A stretch of 42,221 nucleotides of DNA, taken from contig CALLYL010000240.1 of the NCBI GenBank assembly GCA_937859535.1, forward strand, positions 1 to 42,221. Reading direction: 5' to 3'. The stretch is from an uncultured Myxococcales bacterium. Its GTDB lineage: Bacteria > Myxococcota_A > Polyangia > Palsa-1104 > JAEUJZ01. Shown one piece after another: positions 17,418-25,911 of the stretch. The stretch's first letter is position 1. Every line of letters starts with the position of its first letter. The position numbers and the translations under genes were made by a program. The notes below the pieces were generated by a model that saw only the letters and a program-made list of their open reading frames with translations, had not been told where the DNA came from and ran no database searches.

Positions 17418-18860
17418 GTGGACAAACGGATTGGCCACTACCAGATCGTCCGCATGATCGGCTCCGGCGGAATGGGGCAGGTCTACGAGGCTGTGCATGA
17501 TCAGATGAAGCGGCGTGCCGCCATCAAGATCCTGCACAAACGCTTCGCTCACAACCGTCAGATTGCCACCCGTTTCTTGAACGAGGCCAAGGCCACCAGC
17601 ATCGTCGAGCATCCCGGCATCGTTCACATCTACGAGTTTGGTCAGACCGATGATGGCACCGCCTACATCGTCATGGAGTACCTGAGCGGCGACACGCTCC
17701 GGCAGCGCCTCGACGCCCAGGGGGGCAAGCTTCCGCCGGAAGCCATGATGCGCATCGGTCGCCAGATGGCCTCCGCCCTGCAATCCGCCCACGAAAAAGG
17801 CATCGTCCACCGCGACCTCAAGCCAGTCAACATCATGATCGTGCGTGATCCCGAGACGACCGGGGGTGAGCGATCGAAAATCCTCGACTTTGGACTGGCC
17901 AAGATCATTGAACCGGAGGGCGGCGAAGGAATCACCAATACCGGGACGATCCTCGGGACGCCAGCTTACATGGCACCTGAACAGTGCAAGAGTGCACGGG
18001 CCGCCGACCCAAAGAGCGACGTCTATTCACTCGGTGTGATTTTTTACGAGATGCTGAGCGGCGAAATTCCGTTCGATGCCGACACCGACGCGGAGCTGCT
18101 GTCAAAGCACATGTTTTCGGATGCGCCGCCGCTGCTATCGAAAGCCCCGCAGGTGGGGATGGCGCTCGCGGCCCTGGTCCATCGCATGCTCGATAAGGAC
18201 TTGGTCAGTCGGCCCTCGGCGGCAGAGGTTGCCAGTGAGCTGCAACAGCTATACGGCAGCTCGTCGCTCAGTTCGGCTATGACCAACGCTGTCTCGGCCC
18301 CGGTCACGGACGGTGCGTCTCGTCGTAATGTGGCCAAGGAGCCGCTACCGGTGCGCCACGTCGATCCGGCAGCGCCTCAGGAAGTGGCTGCGCACGAACC
18401 GACGGCCAAGACGCCGCAGCTCGCCTCGGTTCCCGGGCGCTCAGGGCGCAAGTATCTGTGGTTTTTGCTATCAGTGCTCCTCTGTGGGACCGGTGGGGCC
18501 GTGCTGTGGCAGGTCAAGGGCCGCGAGGTCTATGCCGCGATGACGCAGAAGCCGCCGGTGAGGTGGTCGATCGCCAGCATCCCGGCCGAGGCTGAGGTGC
18601 TGGACGAAAATGGTCGAGTGCTCGGCAAGACACCGCTGTCCGTCGAGCGGCCGATTGGCCCTGGTATCGTGTCGCTTACCTTGAGGCTTGCTGGCTATCT
18701 CGACAAGCCGGTGGCGATGCCGCTGTCTGCCGACACCGCAATCACCGAGCGGCTGGAGTTGGTGCCCGCGCCAAGTCCTGGGCCGAGCGCAGTGCAGGAT
18801 GGTGGAACACCGGCAGACCTGACTGTGCCGACCACCACCGCACAATCCCCCGATCCATAA
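17418..18860 (+). CDS. PknB-type Ser/Thr protein kinase with PEGA domain
   Basis: Membrane kinase of 480 aa, apparently active: glycine loop GSGGMG, Lys37 in AAIKIL, HRDLKPVN (131-138), DFG (157-159), GTPAYMAPE (180-188). A linker (285-343) leads to one transmembrane helix (about 345-366) and an external PEGA-type domain (about 382-450). It would phosphorylate cytoplasmic Ser/Thr in response to an envelope signal. GTG 17418 is chosen because an AGGGA ribosome site lies 6 nt upstream; a TTG at 17385 in the same frame has none. Compared with the PEGA pseudokinase at 1185-3464 it has the same layout but a complete catalytic core. The gene immediately precedes the rpmH cluster, where many genomes carry dnaA. 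Confidence 0.93.
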   Translation: MDKRIGHYQIVRMIGSGGMGQVYEAVHDQMKRRAAIKILHKRFAHNRQIATRFLNEAKATSIVEHPGIVHIYEFGQTDDGTAYIVMEYLSGDTLRQRLDAQGGKLPPEAMMRIGRQMASALQSAHEKGIVHRDLKPVNIMIVRDPETTGGERSKILDFGLAKIIEPEGGEGITNTGTILGTPAYMAPEQCKSARAADPKSDVYSLGVIFYEMLSGEIPFDADTDAELLSKHMFSDAPPLLSKAPQVGMALAALVHRMLDKDLVSRPSAAEVASELQQLYGSSSLSSAMTNAVSAPVTDGASRRNVAKEPLPVRHVDPAAPQEVAAHEPTAKTPQLASVPGRSGRKYLWFLLSVLLCGTGGAVLWQVKGREVYAAMTQKPPVRWSIASIPAEAEVLDENGRVLGKTPLSVERPIGPGIVSLTLRLAGYLDKPVAMPLSADTAITERLELVPAPSPGPSAVQDGGTPADLTVPTTTAQSPDP

Positions 18861-18898
18861 CTGTTCGCCGCAGTATTTGTAGCTTGGGCTGGTTTGCG

Positions 18899-18918
18899 CC
18901 CAAAAAACGACTTTTGGG
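18899..18918 (+). terminator. Stem-loop after the PEGA kinase gene
   Basis: CCCAAAA (18899-18905) pairs with TTTTGGG (18912-18918). An overlapping alternative stem pairs TTGGGC (18884-18889) with GCCCAA (18898-18903). Located 39 bp after the kinase stop, it is a plausible end of that transcript, though no clean U-tract follows. Confidence 0.45.
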
Positions 18919-18995
18919 TCTGTTCTGGGCTGCAACGCCTGCGGTTGCTCGAACTGTTACGGCGTCGCTGGGTTGGGCTCACTCGCTCGCCATGC

Positions 18996-19024
18996 TTGAC
19001 AGACGGTGTCGGCTTTTGATACCT
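18996..19024 (+). promoter_or_regulatory. Housekeeping promoter of the rpmH operon
   Basis: A consensus -35 TTGACA at 18996-19001 is followed, at 16-17 bp spacing, by a weak -10 (GATACC at 19018 or ATACCT at 19019). It is 68 bp before the rpmH start codon, the only strong -35 in the gap, and is correctly oriented for the conserved rpmH-rnpA-yidD-yidC-mnmE run. Confidence 0.55.
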
Positions 19025-19038
19025 AGCTTTCTCTCATT

Positions 19039-19059
19039 GCCCCTGCATAAGGGGCTGTT
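19039..19059 (+). promoter_or_regulatory. Attenuator-like stem-loop in the rpmH leader
   Basis: GCCCCT (19039-19044) and AGGGGC (19050-19055) enclose a GCATA loop and are followed by TGTTTT. This resembles a short intrinsic terminator placed between the promoter at 18996 and the rpmH ribosome site AAGGAG (19080-19085). It could terminate early transcripts or mark the end of transcription arriving from upstream. Confidence 0.45.
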
Positions 19060-19091
19060 TTCCCGCGAGAATTTCGTACAAGGAGATCGCT

Positions 19092-19241
19092 GTGAAGCGT
19101 ACCTATCAGCCTCACAACCTACGTCGTAAGCGCACCCACGGGTTCCGTGCCCGTATGGCCACTCTCGGTGGTCGCCTCGTTCTGAACAATCGTCGCCGCA
19201 AGGGCCGCAAGCGCCTGACCGTCAAGGTCGCCTCGAAGTAA
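19092..19241 (+). CDS. rpmH: 50S ribosomal protein L34
   Basis: Complete 49-aa L34, translated as [20 protein letters not shown] and onward through [20 protein letters not shown] to VKVASK, matching the family along its whole length. The start is GTG 19092, with AAGGAG 7 nt upstream. L34 is a small basic protein of the large subunit that binds 23S rRNA. The gene heads the conserved rnpA-yidD-yidC-mnmE cluster. Unusually, the gene before it is a Ser/Thr kinase rather than dnaA, so the replication origin is probably elsewhere. Confidence 0.98.
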   Translation: MKRTYQPHNLRRKRTHGFRARMATLGGRLVLNNRRRKGRKRLTVKVASK

Positions 19242-19280
19242 CGAGGCTAGAAGGCCGCACAAGTAGGCGTCGAGCCGCTC

Positions 19281-19661
19281 TTGTCGCCGCTCACAACTCC
19301 GTCTCCACTCGGCAGTACCTTTCCGAAAGCCGAGCGAATCCGCAAGCGTCCCGACTTCATTCGCATCCAAAGCGAAGGCCGCAAGGTCGTTACCAAAAAC
19401 CTGCTGGCCTTTTACCTGTTTGCAAGTGAAGGATTGCCGCGTATGGGGATCACTGCGTCACGGAAAGTGGGCGGAGCAGTCGAGCGAAATCGGATCAAGC
19501 GCCTCCTTCGCGAGGCTTTTCGACTTGGCAAGCACGAGTTGCCAGGTGGATTGCTGCTCGTATTGATCGCGAAGCCACACGCAAAAAGCGCCACGTTTTT
19601 TGAGCTGTGCGACGAGCTGGCCGAAGTTCGTACCCGCATCCGCAGCCCTCGCGTCTCCTAA
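19281..19661 (+). CDS. rnpA: Ribonuclease P protein component
   Basis: Protein subunit of RNase P, which with the M1 RNA removes tRNA 5' leaders. The RNR signature is clear in [18 protein letters not shown], and the N-terminal [19 protein letters not shown] is typical. The start is most likely TTG 19281: it is the only usual start codon between the in-frame stop at 19248-19250 and the conserved region, and it has no good ribosome site, so translation may depend on coupling to rpmH 39 bp upstream. Length (126 aa) is normal. Confidence 0.96.
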   Translation: MSPLTTPSPLGSTFPKAERIRKRPDFIRIQSEGRKVVTKNLLAFYLFASEGLPRMGITASRKVGGAVERNRIKRLLREAFRLGKHELPGGLLLVLIAKPHAKSATFFELCDELAEVRTRIRSPRVS

Positions 19662-19674
19662 GAGTTCCAAACGC

Positions 19675-20001
19675 ATGCCCGAGACTTCTGCTGCCAGGAC
19701 CACTCCTCTGCTCTTGCCGTCCGCGGTGGAGCAGGTAGTCTTGCCACGCATGTCGTCGAATCGGCTTGTGCCGATAGGCTCTCGCCTTCTCCTCCACCTG
19801 GTCCGCTTCTATCAGCGCTTCTTTTCCTCGGCGTTGGCGATGCTGTCTGGGTCGGGTTGTCGCTTCTATCCGACGTGCTCAGAGTATGCGCGCCTCGCTA
19901 TCGCCCATCACGGTGCGCTAAGGGGTAGCAAGATGACGCTGCTTCGGCTATGTCGCTGTCACCCATTTCATCCCGGCGGCTATGACCCGCCGCACCGCTA
20001 G
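19675..20001 (+). CDS. yidD: Membrane protein insertion efficiency factor YidD
   Basis: Small cytoplasmic-face protein (108 aa) that assists YidC-dependent membrane insertion. The family core is intact: [58 protein letters not shown], with the conserved Cys residues. The N terminus is about 35 residues longer than in compact homologues and not conserved. ATG 19675 begins 13 bp after the rnpA stop with an AAGAG upstream; an internal ATG at 19750 ([10 protein letters not shown]) would give a more typical length and remains possible. Neighbours rnpA and yidC confirm identity. Confidence 0.94.
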   Translation: MPETSAARTTPLLLPSAVEQVVLPRMSSNRLVPIGSRLLLHLVRFYQRFFSSALAMLSGSGCRFYPTCSEYARLAIAHHGALRGSKMTLLRLCRCHPFHPGGYDPPHR

Positions 20002-20015
20002 GAGCATTTGTCCTC

Positions 20016-21839
20016 ATGAACCAGGAAAGACGGGCCATGCTGGCCATCGGGCTGTGCTTGGTCGTGGTGGTTGCTTGGTCGATGCTGACCGGCTTCTTCC
20101 AGAAAAAAGCGACGCCCGTAAGCAACCCGAACCAGACTGCCGGCCAGACGAGCGGGCAGGGCGACGGGCAGGTGAGCGGCCAGGCGGCTCCCGCAGCGAT
20201 TCCAGGTACCGCGACCACTCCACCACCGGTCGAGGAAGTGCGGCGCATCGTCGAGCAGCCGGGGTTGTATCGCGTTGAGGTCACCAGCCGAGGGGCAGCG
20301 CTCACCAAGTTTGAACTGCTGGACAGCAAGATGTGGAGCCGCGATCTGCGCTGGCTGACGCTGAAGAATGGCCAGCCAGTTCAGGAAGTGCGTAGCCAGG
20401 ACGGTCCGACGAACCTGCTCACCAGCTACCGTCCTTCCCTGGTGGTTCGTTTGCCGGAGAGCGGGGTCGCCCTACCGGAGCCCGCCGAACAGCAGCCGTA
20501 TGCGCTCGTCAGCGATGAGACGTTGCCCGACCAAACGCGGCGGCTCAGCTTTGTGCTCGAGTTGCCCGAGGTCAAAGTCGTAAAGACGTTTTCGTTTCCG
20601 CCGAAGAGCCTTCAAATTGGCTTTACCGTCGACATCGAAAACAAAAAGAACGCGCCGGTCAGCCATCACCTGGAAGTCAGCCTCGAAGGTTATCAAGACC
20701 CGTCGCAGAAGGCCGGCATGTTTTCGCCACGGGTCGTGCAAAACGAGGTGCTGTGGGACAAGGCTGGTAAGCGCCACAACCTAAACCTCGAAGCGCTCCT
20801 TGAGCACAAGACCGATGCCGAGGATCTGCGCGGGGGGCTGCGCTGGCTTGGTATTGCGCAGCAGTACTTCATCACGGGGCTGGCGATGCCGTTTGGTGCC
20901 CAGGTTGGCGACAAGCAGGCCAAGGCCAAGGCCGATGCCAACGGCGCGATCTCCGCATCGGTGGTGTTTAGTGACCAGCTCTTGCAGCCGGGCCAGAAGC
21001 TCAGCTATCCGTTCACGCTGTACGCCGGACCGAAGCAGCCAGAGGCGCTTGACGCGGTGACGGTGAGCGGACAGACCGTCGGAATGTCGACGGCGATTGA
21101 GTACACCTGGGGACTCGGCGCGATTGCTCGACCGCTCCTGTGGATCTTGCGGCAGTTCTTTCACATGACGGGCTCATGGGCGATTGCGATCGTGCTGCTG
21201 ACGCTGTTTGTGAAGCTGGCGATGCTGTGGCCATCCCTCAAAGCGATGAAGTCGGCCAAGGCGATGCAAGAGCTGAAGCCGAAGATGGATGCGCTGAAGC
21301 TGAAGTATCCCCGCGACGACCAGCGCAACGAGATGAATATGGCGATCATGCAGCTACAGCGGGATCACGGCGTCAGCCCACTTGGCGGCTGCTTGCCGAT
21401 CCTGCTCCAGATGCCGATCTGGGTGTCGCTGTACTCGATGCTGGGCAATGCCGTGGAGCTATACCGGGTGCGGCTGTGGTGGATCGCTGATATGACGGCG
21501 TCCGATCATTACTTTGTGCTGCCGCTCCTGACCGGTGTGCTGATGTTCCTGCAGACCAAGCAGTCAGCGAAGACGACCCCGGTCGATCCGCAGATGAAGA
21601 TGGTCACGACGATGATGCCGATCATGTTCACGGTGTTCAGCATCTTCCTACCAGCCGGACTGACGCTGTACATTCTGACGAACACCGTCCTTGGCATGGT
21701 CCAGCAAGAAATCATCAACCGTGTGAACAAGACCGGCGCTGGGCAAGCCGCTGCGGCTGAGCCGACCGTCGAAGTCCTAGACGCTCCGGCCAAGAAGCCG
21801 TCTGCTAGCAAGAAGTCGCCCGGTAGCAAGAAGAAGTAA
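20016..21839 (+). CDS. yidC: Membrane protein insertase YidC (long, Gram-negative form)
   Basis: Protein of 607 aa that inserts and folds inner-membrane proteins with or without SecYEG. The first transmembrane helix (MLAIGLCLVVVVAWSMLTGFF) is followed by a Gln/Pro-rich linker and the large periplasmic beta-supersandwich domain (about 85-360, starting PGLYRVEVTSRGAALTKFEL), then the conserved five-helix core. The core includes WAIAIVLLTLFVKLAMLWPSL, the coiled cytoplasmic hairpin AMQELKPKMDALKLKY, GGCLPILLQMPIWVSLY and the last helices around MFTVFSIFLPAGLTLYILTN. The C-terminal tail is Lys/Ser-rich, as in homologues that contact ribosomes. The long periplasmic domain indicates a diderm cell. 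ATG 20016 lies 14 bp after yidD. Confidence 0.98.
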   Translation: MNQERRAMLAIGLCLVVVVAWSMLTGFFQKKATPVSNPNQTAGQTSGQGDGQVSGQAAPAAIPGTATTPPPVEEVRRIVEQPGLYRVEVTSRGAALTKFELLDSKMWSRDLRWLTLKNGQPVQEVRSQDGPTNLLTSYRPSLVVRLPESGVALPEPAEQQPYALVSDETLPDQTRRLSFVLELPEVKVVKTFSFPPKSLQIGFTVDIENKKNAPVSHHLEVSLEGYQDPSQKAGMFSPRVVQNEVLWDKAGKRHNLNLEALLEHKTDAEDLRGGLRWLGIAQQYFITGLAMPFGAQVGDKQAKAKADANGAISASVVFSDQLLQPGQKLSYPFTLYAGPKQPEALDAVTVSGQTVGMSTAIEYTWGLGAIARPLLWILRQFFHMTGSWAIAIVLLTLFVKLAMLWPSLKAMKSAKAMQELKPKMDALKLKYPRDDQRNEMNMAIMQLQRDHGVSPLGGCLPILLQMPIWVSLYSMLGNAVELYRVRLWWIADMTASDHYFVLPLLTGVLMFLQTKQSAKTTPVDPQMKMVTTMMPIMFTVFSIFLPAGLTLYILTNTVLGMVQQEIINRVNKTGAGQAAAAEPTVEVLDAPAKKPSASKKSPGSKKK

Positions 21840-21845
21840 TCGCTC

Positions 21846-23213
21846 GTGCCGACGACCACCATCTGTGCCATCGCCTCGGGTATTGGCGGAGGCATCGGCA
21901 TCATCCGAATCAGCGGCCCAGACGCAGAGTCAATCGCCCAGCGTCTTCTTGTGCCGTGGCCGAGTGCGGTCGAGAGCCATCGCTTGTACTACGGACAGGT
22001 GGTGTCTCCATCGCATGCACAGGATCCGCCAGGGCTGCCCGAGGTCATCGACCAAGTGCTGTTCTGTTTGATGCGTGGTCCTCGTTCATACACCGGTGAA
22101 GACGTCGTCGAAATCCATGGTCATGGCGGTGCGGTCACGCTGCGTCGCATCATTGAGGCCTGTCTCCATGCCGGGGCGCACTCTGCTGAGCCAGGGGAGT
22201 TTACGCGGCGGGCGTTTTTGGCGGGGAAGCTTGATCTGACTCGAGCCGAGGCGGTGGCGTCGCTGCTGAGTGCTCAGTCGGTGCAGGCAGCGCGGCAAGC
22301 GCAGCGCCAATTGGCGGGCGAACTCGGATCACGAATTGCCGAGCGGCGGCGGCAAGTCACCTCGCTCCTGGCCGACATGGAGGGTCTGCTCGACTTTCCC
22401 GATCTCGATGAAGACGCAGCCATTCTCAATCGTGGCCGAGAGAAACTAGCCGAGCTGGCAACGCAGCTAGAGTCGCTGGGACGCACCTTTCGAGATGGAG
22501 GCAAGGCGCTGTCGTCTGGACTGGAGCTGGCGCTGCTCGGACGCACCAACGCCGGCAAGTCAAGTCTGGTCAACGCCCTATCGGGGTGTGAACGGGTGCT
22601 GGTGGATGCCAGACCTGGTACAACCCGCGACTTCGTCGAGGTGCGTGCTGAGTGGGACGGTGTGCCGGTGACCCTGATCGATACCGCCGGCGAACGGGCA
22701 GACAAGAGCGAGCTTGAGCAGCAAGGTCTACGACTGGGCCAAAGGCGCTACAGCGGGGCCGATTTGGCGTTGGTGATCGTCGACGGCAAGCTTGGCCTCG
22801 GCGAGGAAGAGCGGCAGCTTATCGTCGGGCTGCCTGAGGCTCTACCGTCTCTGATCATCTGGAACAAGATCGATCAAGTGGACTGTCTGCCAGTTCCCGA
22901 GGGCGCAGTGGGGGTGAGCGCGCTCAATGGCTGGGGACTCAGTGATCTGCGACGGGCGGTGATGACTCGTTTGGCTGGTAGCGTGGCGGCCCAGGATGAG
23001 CTGTTGGTGACGAGTGCTCGCCAGGCTGAAGGTGTGCGGTTGGCGGCTGATGCGCTGCGACGAGCCGAGCAGGTTATCGCACACGGTGGTGCTGCCGAGA
23101 TGGCTGCCGCCGAGCTACGGATTGCCAGCGTTAGGCTCGGTGAAATCACTGGTGAGGAAGTCTCGGAAGCTGTGCTGGACGGGATTTTTTCTCGGTTCTG
23201 CGTCGGTAAGTAA
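21846..23213 (+). CDS. mnmE: tRNA uridine-5-carboxymethylaminomethyl modification GTPase
   Basis: GTPase that with MnmG installs the (carboxymethyl)aminomethyl group on U34 of certain tRNAs. The N-terminal folate-binding domain (TICAIASGIGGGIGIIRISG; YTGEDVVEIHGHGG) is followed by a helical domain split by the G domain: G1 GRTNAGKSS, G2 GTTRDF, G3 DTAGER, G4 NKID. The C-terminal FCVGK carries the conserved catalytic Cys (CxGK). The start is GTG 21846, only 6 bp after the yidC stop. In many genomes a jag/khpB RNA-binding protein gene lies between yidC and mnmE; here there is no room for it. Length (455 aa) is normal. Confidence 0.98.
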   Translation: MPTTTICAIASGIGGGIGIIRISGPDAESIAQRLLVPWPSAVESHRLYYGQVVSPSHAQDPPGLPEVIDQVLFCLMRGPRSYTGEDVVEIHGHGGAVTLRRIIEACLHAGAHSAEPGEFTRRAFLAGKLDLTRAEAVASLLSAQSVQAARQAQRQLAGELGSRIAERRRQVTSLLADMEGLLDFPDLDEDAAILNRGREKLAELATQLESLGRTFRDGGKALSSGLELALLGRTNAGKSSLVNALSGCERVLVDARPGTTRDFVEVRAEWDGVPVTLIDTAGERADKSELEQQGLRLGQRRYSGADLALVIVDGKLGLGEEERQLIVGLPEALPSLIIWNKIDQVDCLPVPEGAVGVSALNGWGLSDLRRAVMTRLAGSVAAQDELLVTSARQAEGVRLAADALRRAEQVIAHGGAAEMAAAELRIASVRLGEITGEEVSEAVLDGIFSRFCVGK

Positions 23214-23267
23214 GCAGCTTCGCCGTCTCCCTCAATTGGTTCGTCGCTGACTACAAAACCAGCGGAG

Positions 23268-23309
23268 CCCTCGCAAACCCAAGTAACATAACAAGTTACG
23301 CTGCGAGGG
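23268..23309 (+). promoter_or_regulatory. Stem-loop that covers the ribosome site of the next lipoprotein gene
   Basis: CCCTCGCA (23268-23275) pairs with TGCGAGGG (23302-23309); inside the loop GTAAC (23283-23287) can pair with GTTAC (23295-23299). The 3' arm contains the purine-rich GAGGGGGG that serves as ribosome site for ATG 23317, so folding would hide it. This suggests translational control of the following gene. Confidence 0.5.
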
Positions 23310-23316
23310 GGGCTCG

Positions 23317-24888
23317 ATGACGCAGGGGGGTTTGCGGGCAGTGGTCGATCCACTGCTGATCTGGATTGGGTGGTTTGGGTTGGTGCTCCAGTTGGCCGGA
23401 TGTGCCGGTCGGTTGCCGTCGACTAGCAACCAAGCGACAGCTCCAACGGCAAAAGGGACAGCGACGGGCGAACGTAGTCGATTTTTTAGTCGGGTAGAGG
23501 TGAGAAGTTCCGAAGCGCTGTCCGACTACAACTTCATCGGGCAAGAGCTGAGCGATTGGGGTCCACGGTTGATGCGGGCTCTTGATGAGTCGCTCGGTCG
23601 AGAGTCGTTGCCGCGCACGATCGTGGTCCAGCTCACGATGCATCCGAGTCGCGAGGCCTCCGTGGAACTGTCGGCCAGTCCCGCGCTGCCGCAAGAGTTG
23701 GCGCTGCGAATCGGTCAGGCCTTTGCGCAGAGTCGTCCGCCACAGACCAAGCTGGTCGACTTTACACTGCGGGTGATCGCCAAGGTTGGTGCGGGTTCCC
23801 CCGAGGGAGAATCGGCGTGCCTGCCCAAGCTGCTGTCGCCCCATGAGCAACGACTGGCATCGCTGCGGGCGGCGTCGCTTGGTGAACGGGTGCGGCTGCT
23901 CCAAAAATGGTCGCAGCAAGAAGTAATGCCGGTCTTATCGACGGTGATGAAGGCTGCCGAGCCCGACTTCACCGGTGTTCGCAGTACCGGTGAGCTACTG
24001 GCTGGCGAGCGCTCGCTCGGGCCGGTCGCCGAATCACTCGACAAAAGCCCGCTGTACTGGCGTGGTCTGCTGGAGATGTCGCCTGGCAATCCGCTGCTGG
24101 TGTCATCGCGGCTGTTTGTGTACGTGGCGCGAGGCGAGCTGGATTTGGCGCGACTGTATCTGAAGCCGATCTATTACTTTTCGAAGACCGACAACCTGGC
24201 GCACGACTTTCTGGAGCAGCTTCGCGACTACCTGATCGTGTTTTACGAGTCCCTGGATGCGCGGATTCGGGTCGGGGTCGAGCTGCACGAGCAGGCTCGC
24301 TTCGACGATGCGATCACGCTGTACGACGGGATCTTGCTCGAATATCCGTGCTCGGCGTTGGCGCGCTACGAGCGATGGTTTGCCAAAAACATGCGCGAGC
24401 TGCGGCCGGGTTCAAGCAGCTCTCGGGTGGCGCTGCGGCGCGCTGAGCAGGCCGATGATTCCTTCGATGAGTGGGAACAGACGCGAACCGAGGTCTTCCG
24501 GTGCAACCCGATGTTCGAGATCGATGCGGTGTCCCGTGGTGAGCAGCGGCGACAGCAGATGCTGCGACGGCTGGCCCTGCGCTCGCTATGGAAAGAGCGT
24601 CGCATCGAGGGGGAGGACTATCTGCGCTATGCCGATATCGCGCTGGATCTGGGCGAATATGGGCTGGCTGCACATCTGTATTTCTTGATTGGGACGGGGC
24701 TTTCAGCCAAGGAGTACGGCGACCGCAAAGTCCTCGCGCACTTTCTATTTTCCGTCGAACAGCTCGGAGTAACGACGCTCAAAGAGCTGTTTAAGGGCGA
24801 TCATGTGCGGGACTTTGCCGAGATTCAGAAGCAAAGCGCTTCTCGACTACGTGGCGATGGAAAGGAAGTGGGTCGACCTGGGGTGTAG
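23317..24888 (+). CDS. Uncharacterised lipoprotein with TPR-like helical repeats
   Basis: Not assigned to a known family. Protein of 523 aa with a signal peptide ending in lipobox LAGC (Cys29). Residues 60-150 form an alpha/beta region (RTIVVQLTMHPSREASVELS), and from about 180 on the protein is mostly amphipathic helices with TPR-like spacing, such as SRLFVYVARGELDLARLYL, VGVELHEQARFDDAITLYDGIL and YADIALDLGEYGLAAHLYF. It may be a periplasmic scaffold for an envelope assembly, but nothing in the sequence shows the partner. ATG 23317 follows a GAGGGGGG ribosome site that is part of a stem-loop. It lies 103 bp downstream of mnmE and is convergent with the oxidoreductase gene, 12 bp apart. Confidence 0.78.
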   Translation: MTQGGLRAVVDPLLIWIGWFGLVLQLAGCAGRLPSTSNQATAPTAKGTATGERSRFFSRVEVRSSEALSDYNFIGQELSDWGPRLMRALDESLGRESLPRTIVVQLTMHPSREASVELSASPALPQELALRIGQAFAQSRPPQTKLVDFTLRVIAKVGAGSPEGESACLPKLLSPHEQRLASLRAASLGERVRLLQKWSQQEVMPVLSTVMKAAEPDFTGVRSTGELLAGERSLGPVAESLDKSPLYWRGLLEMSPGNPLLVSSRLFVYVARGELDLARLYLKPIYYFSKTDNLAHDFLEQLRDYLIVFYESLDARIRVGVELHEQARFDDAITLYDGILLEYPCSALARYERWFAKNMRELRPGSSSSRVALRRAEQADDSFDEWEQTRTEVFRCNPMFEIDAVSRGEQRRQQMLRRLALRSLWKERRIEGEDYLRYADIALDLGEYGLAAHLYFLIGTGLSAKEYGDRKVLAHFLFSVEQLGVTTLKELFKGDHVRDFAEIQKQSASRLRGDGKEVGRPGV

Positions 24889-24900
24889 CGGGGGCTGGGG

Positions 24901-25881
24901 CTACGATAGGCCGCTGAGCATTTGGAGCCGGAGCGACTGGGTGAGCCGCAGCGCTGCGGTGGCATCCTCAGCGGTGACCAGCGGAGGCTGGCCGGTTCGA
25001 GCGGCGCGCACGAAGTCCTGAATTTCCAACAGAAGCGGCTCGATCGTCGGAATCTGCACCTGTTCGATCTGGGTGTTCTGCTGGTACGACACGCCACCAT
25101 CCGCCGTTTGGTACGACGAGGTGTTGTTGCGGTAGCTCTGGATTTCCTTGCGGAGCAGGTCGGCGACGATAAAGGCGGACGGTGTCGTGACCTCGATGCT
25201 GCGGACCTTATGCTCGGTGACTCGCGAGGCAGTGAGCGTGACGACTGGACCACCTGCAAAGCCGACGTGGGCAACGCTGTGATCGATCTCGCGGGTGCGA
25301 ACGATCCGGCCCAGACCATCGTGATGTGAGATGGACAGGCCGCGACACAGATCCAGCATCAGGTCGATGTCATGGATCATTAGGTCGAGCACTACGTCGA
25401 CCGCTTGACTCGACGTAGAAAAGCTCGACAAACGACGAAACACGATCGCAAACGGGCACTGCTTGCCGTCCGCAATGAGTCGCTTTAGCTCCGAAAAGAC
25501 CGGGTTATAGCGCTCAATGTGACCGACCATCAGCAGTTTGCCGGTGCGACGGGCCAGCGCCGTCAACACTTCTGCTTGATCGACCTGTTCGGTGATCGCC
25601 TTTTCGACGAGCACGTGCTTCCCTACGCTCAGGCTTTGCTCTACGTGAGCAAAGTGCAGCGGCGTCGGTGAGGCAATGCTCACCGCATCAACCTCGGCGA
25701 GCAGCGCTTCCGGGGAAGGTGCCACCTTGGTTCTGTAGCGAGCCGCCACGGCCTGAGCACGATCGGGGTTTACATCGAAAACAGCGACGAGCTGGGCATC
25801 GGGCTGGCTGCTCAGCACACGAGCATGCCGTTCGCCCATCAGTCCAGTGCCCCACACACCTACGCGAAGCGGTGTCGTCAC
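24901..25881 (-). CDS. Gfo/Idh/MocA family NAD(P)-dependent oxidoreductase
   Basis: Protein of 326 aa with an N-terminal Rossmann fold (VGVWGTGLMGERHARVL), the conserved EKAITE motif (EKP-type lysine in HVLVEKAITE) and the GHIERYNPVF segment, followed by the C-terminal alpha/beta substrate domain. GHIERYNP is common in UDP-sugar (UDP-N-acetylglucosamine-type) dehydrogenases, so a role in nucleotide-sugar or lipid A sugar metabolism is plausible but not proven; no partner aminotransferase or glycosyltransferase lies nearby. The start is GTG 25881 with AAGGTG just upstream. It follows the secreted-protein gene by 30 bp on the same strand and is likely co-transcribed with it. Confidence 0.87.
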   Translation of the reverse strand: MTTPLRVGVWGTGLMGERHARVLSSQPDAQLVAVFDVNPDRAQAVAARYRTKVAPSPEALLAEVDAVSIASPTPLHFAHVEQSLSVGKHVLVEKAITEQVDQAEVLTALARRTGKLLMVGHIERYNPVFSELKRLIADGKQCPFAIVFRRLSSFSTSSQAVDVVLDLMIHDIDLMLDLCRGLSISHHDGLGRIVRTREIDHSVAHVGFAGGPVVTLTASRVTEHKVRSIEVTTPSAFIVADLLRKEIQSYRNNTSSYQTADGGVSYQQNTQIEQVQIPTIEPLLLEIQDFVRAARTGQPPLVTAEDATAALRLTQSLRLQMLSGLS

Positions 25882-25911
25882 ATGGCACCTTCGCTTGTCA
25901 TCACCCCGAGG

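Noticed and set aside
18861-19091. Replication origin next to rpmH
   Set aside because: No TTATCCACA-type DnaA boxes, no AT-rich unwinding block and no dnaA gene are visible.
20016-23213. tRNA genes near mnmE
   Set aside because: I saw no T-arm GTTCGA-type segment with a matching acceptor stem here or elsewhere in the window; a tRNA scan would settle it.
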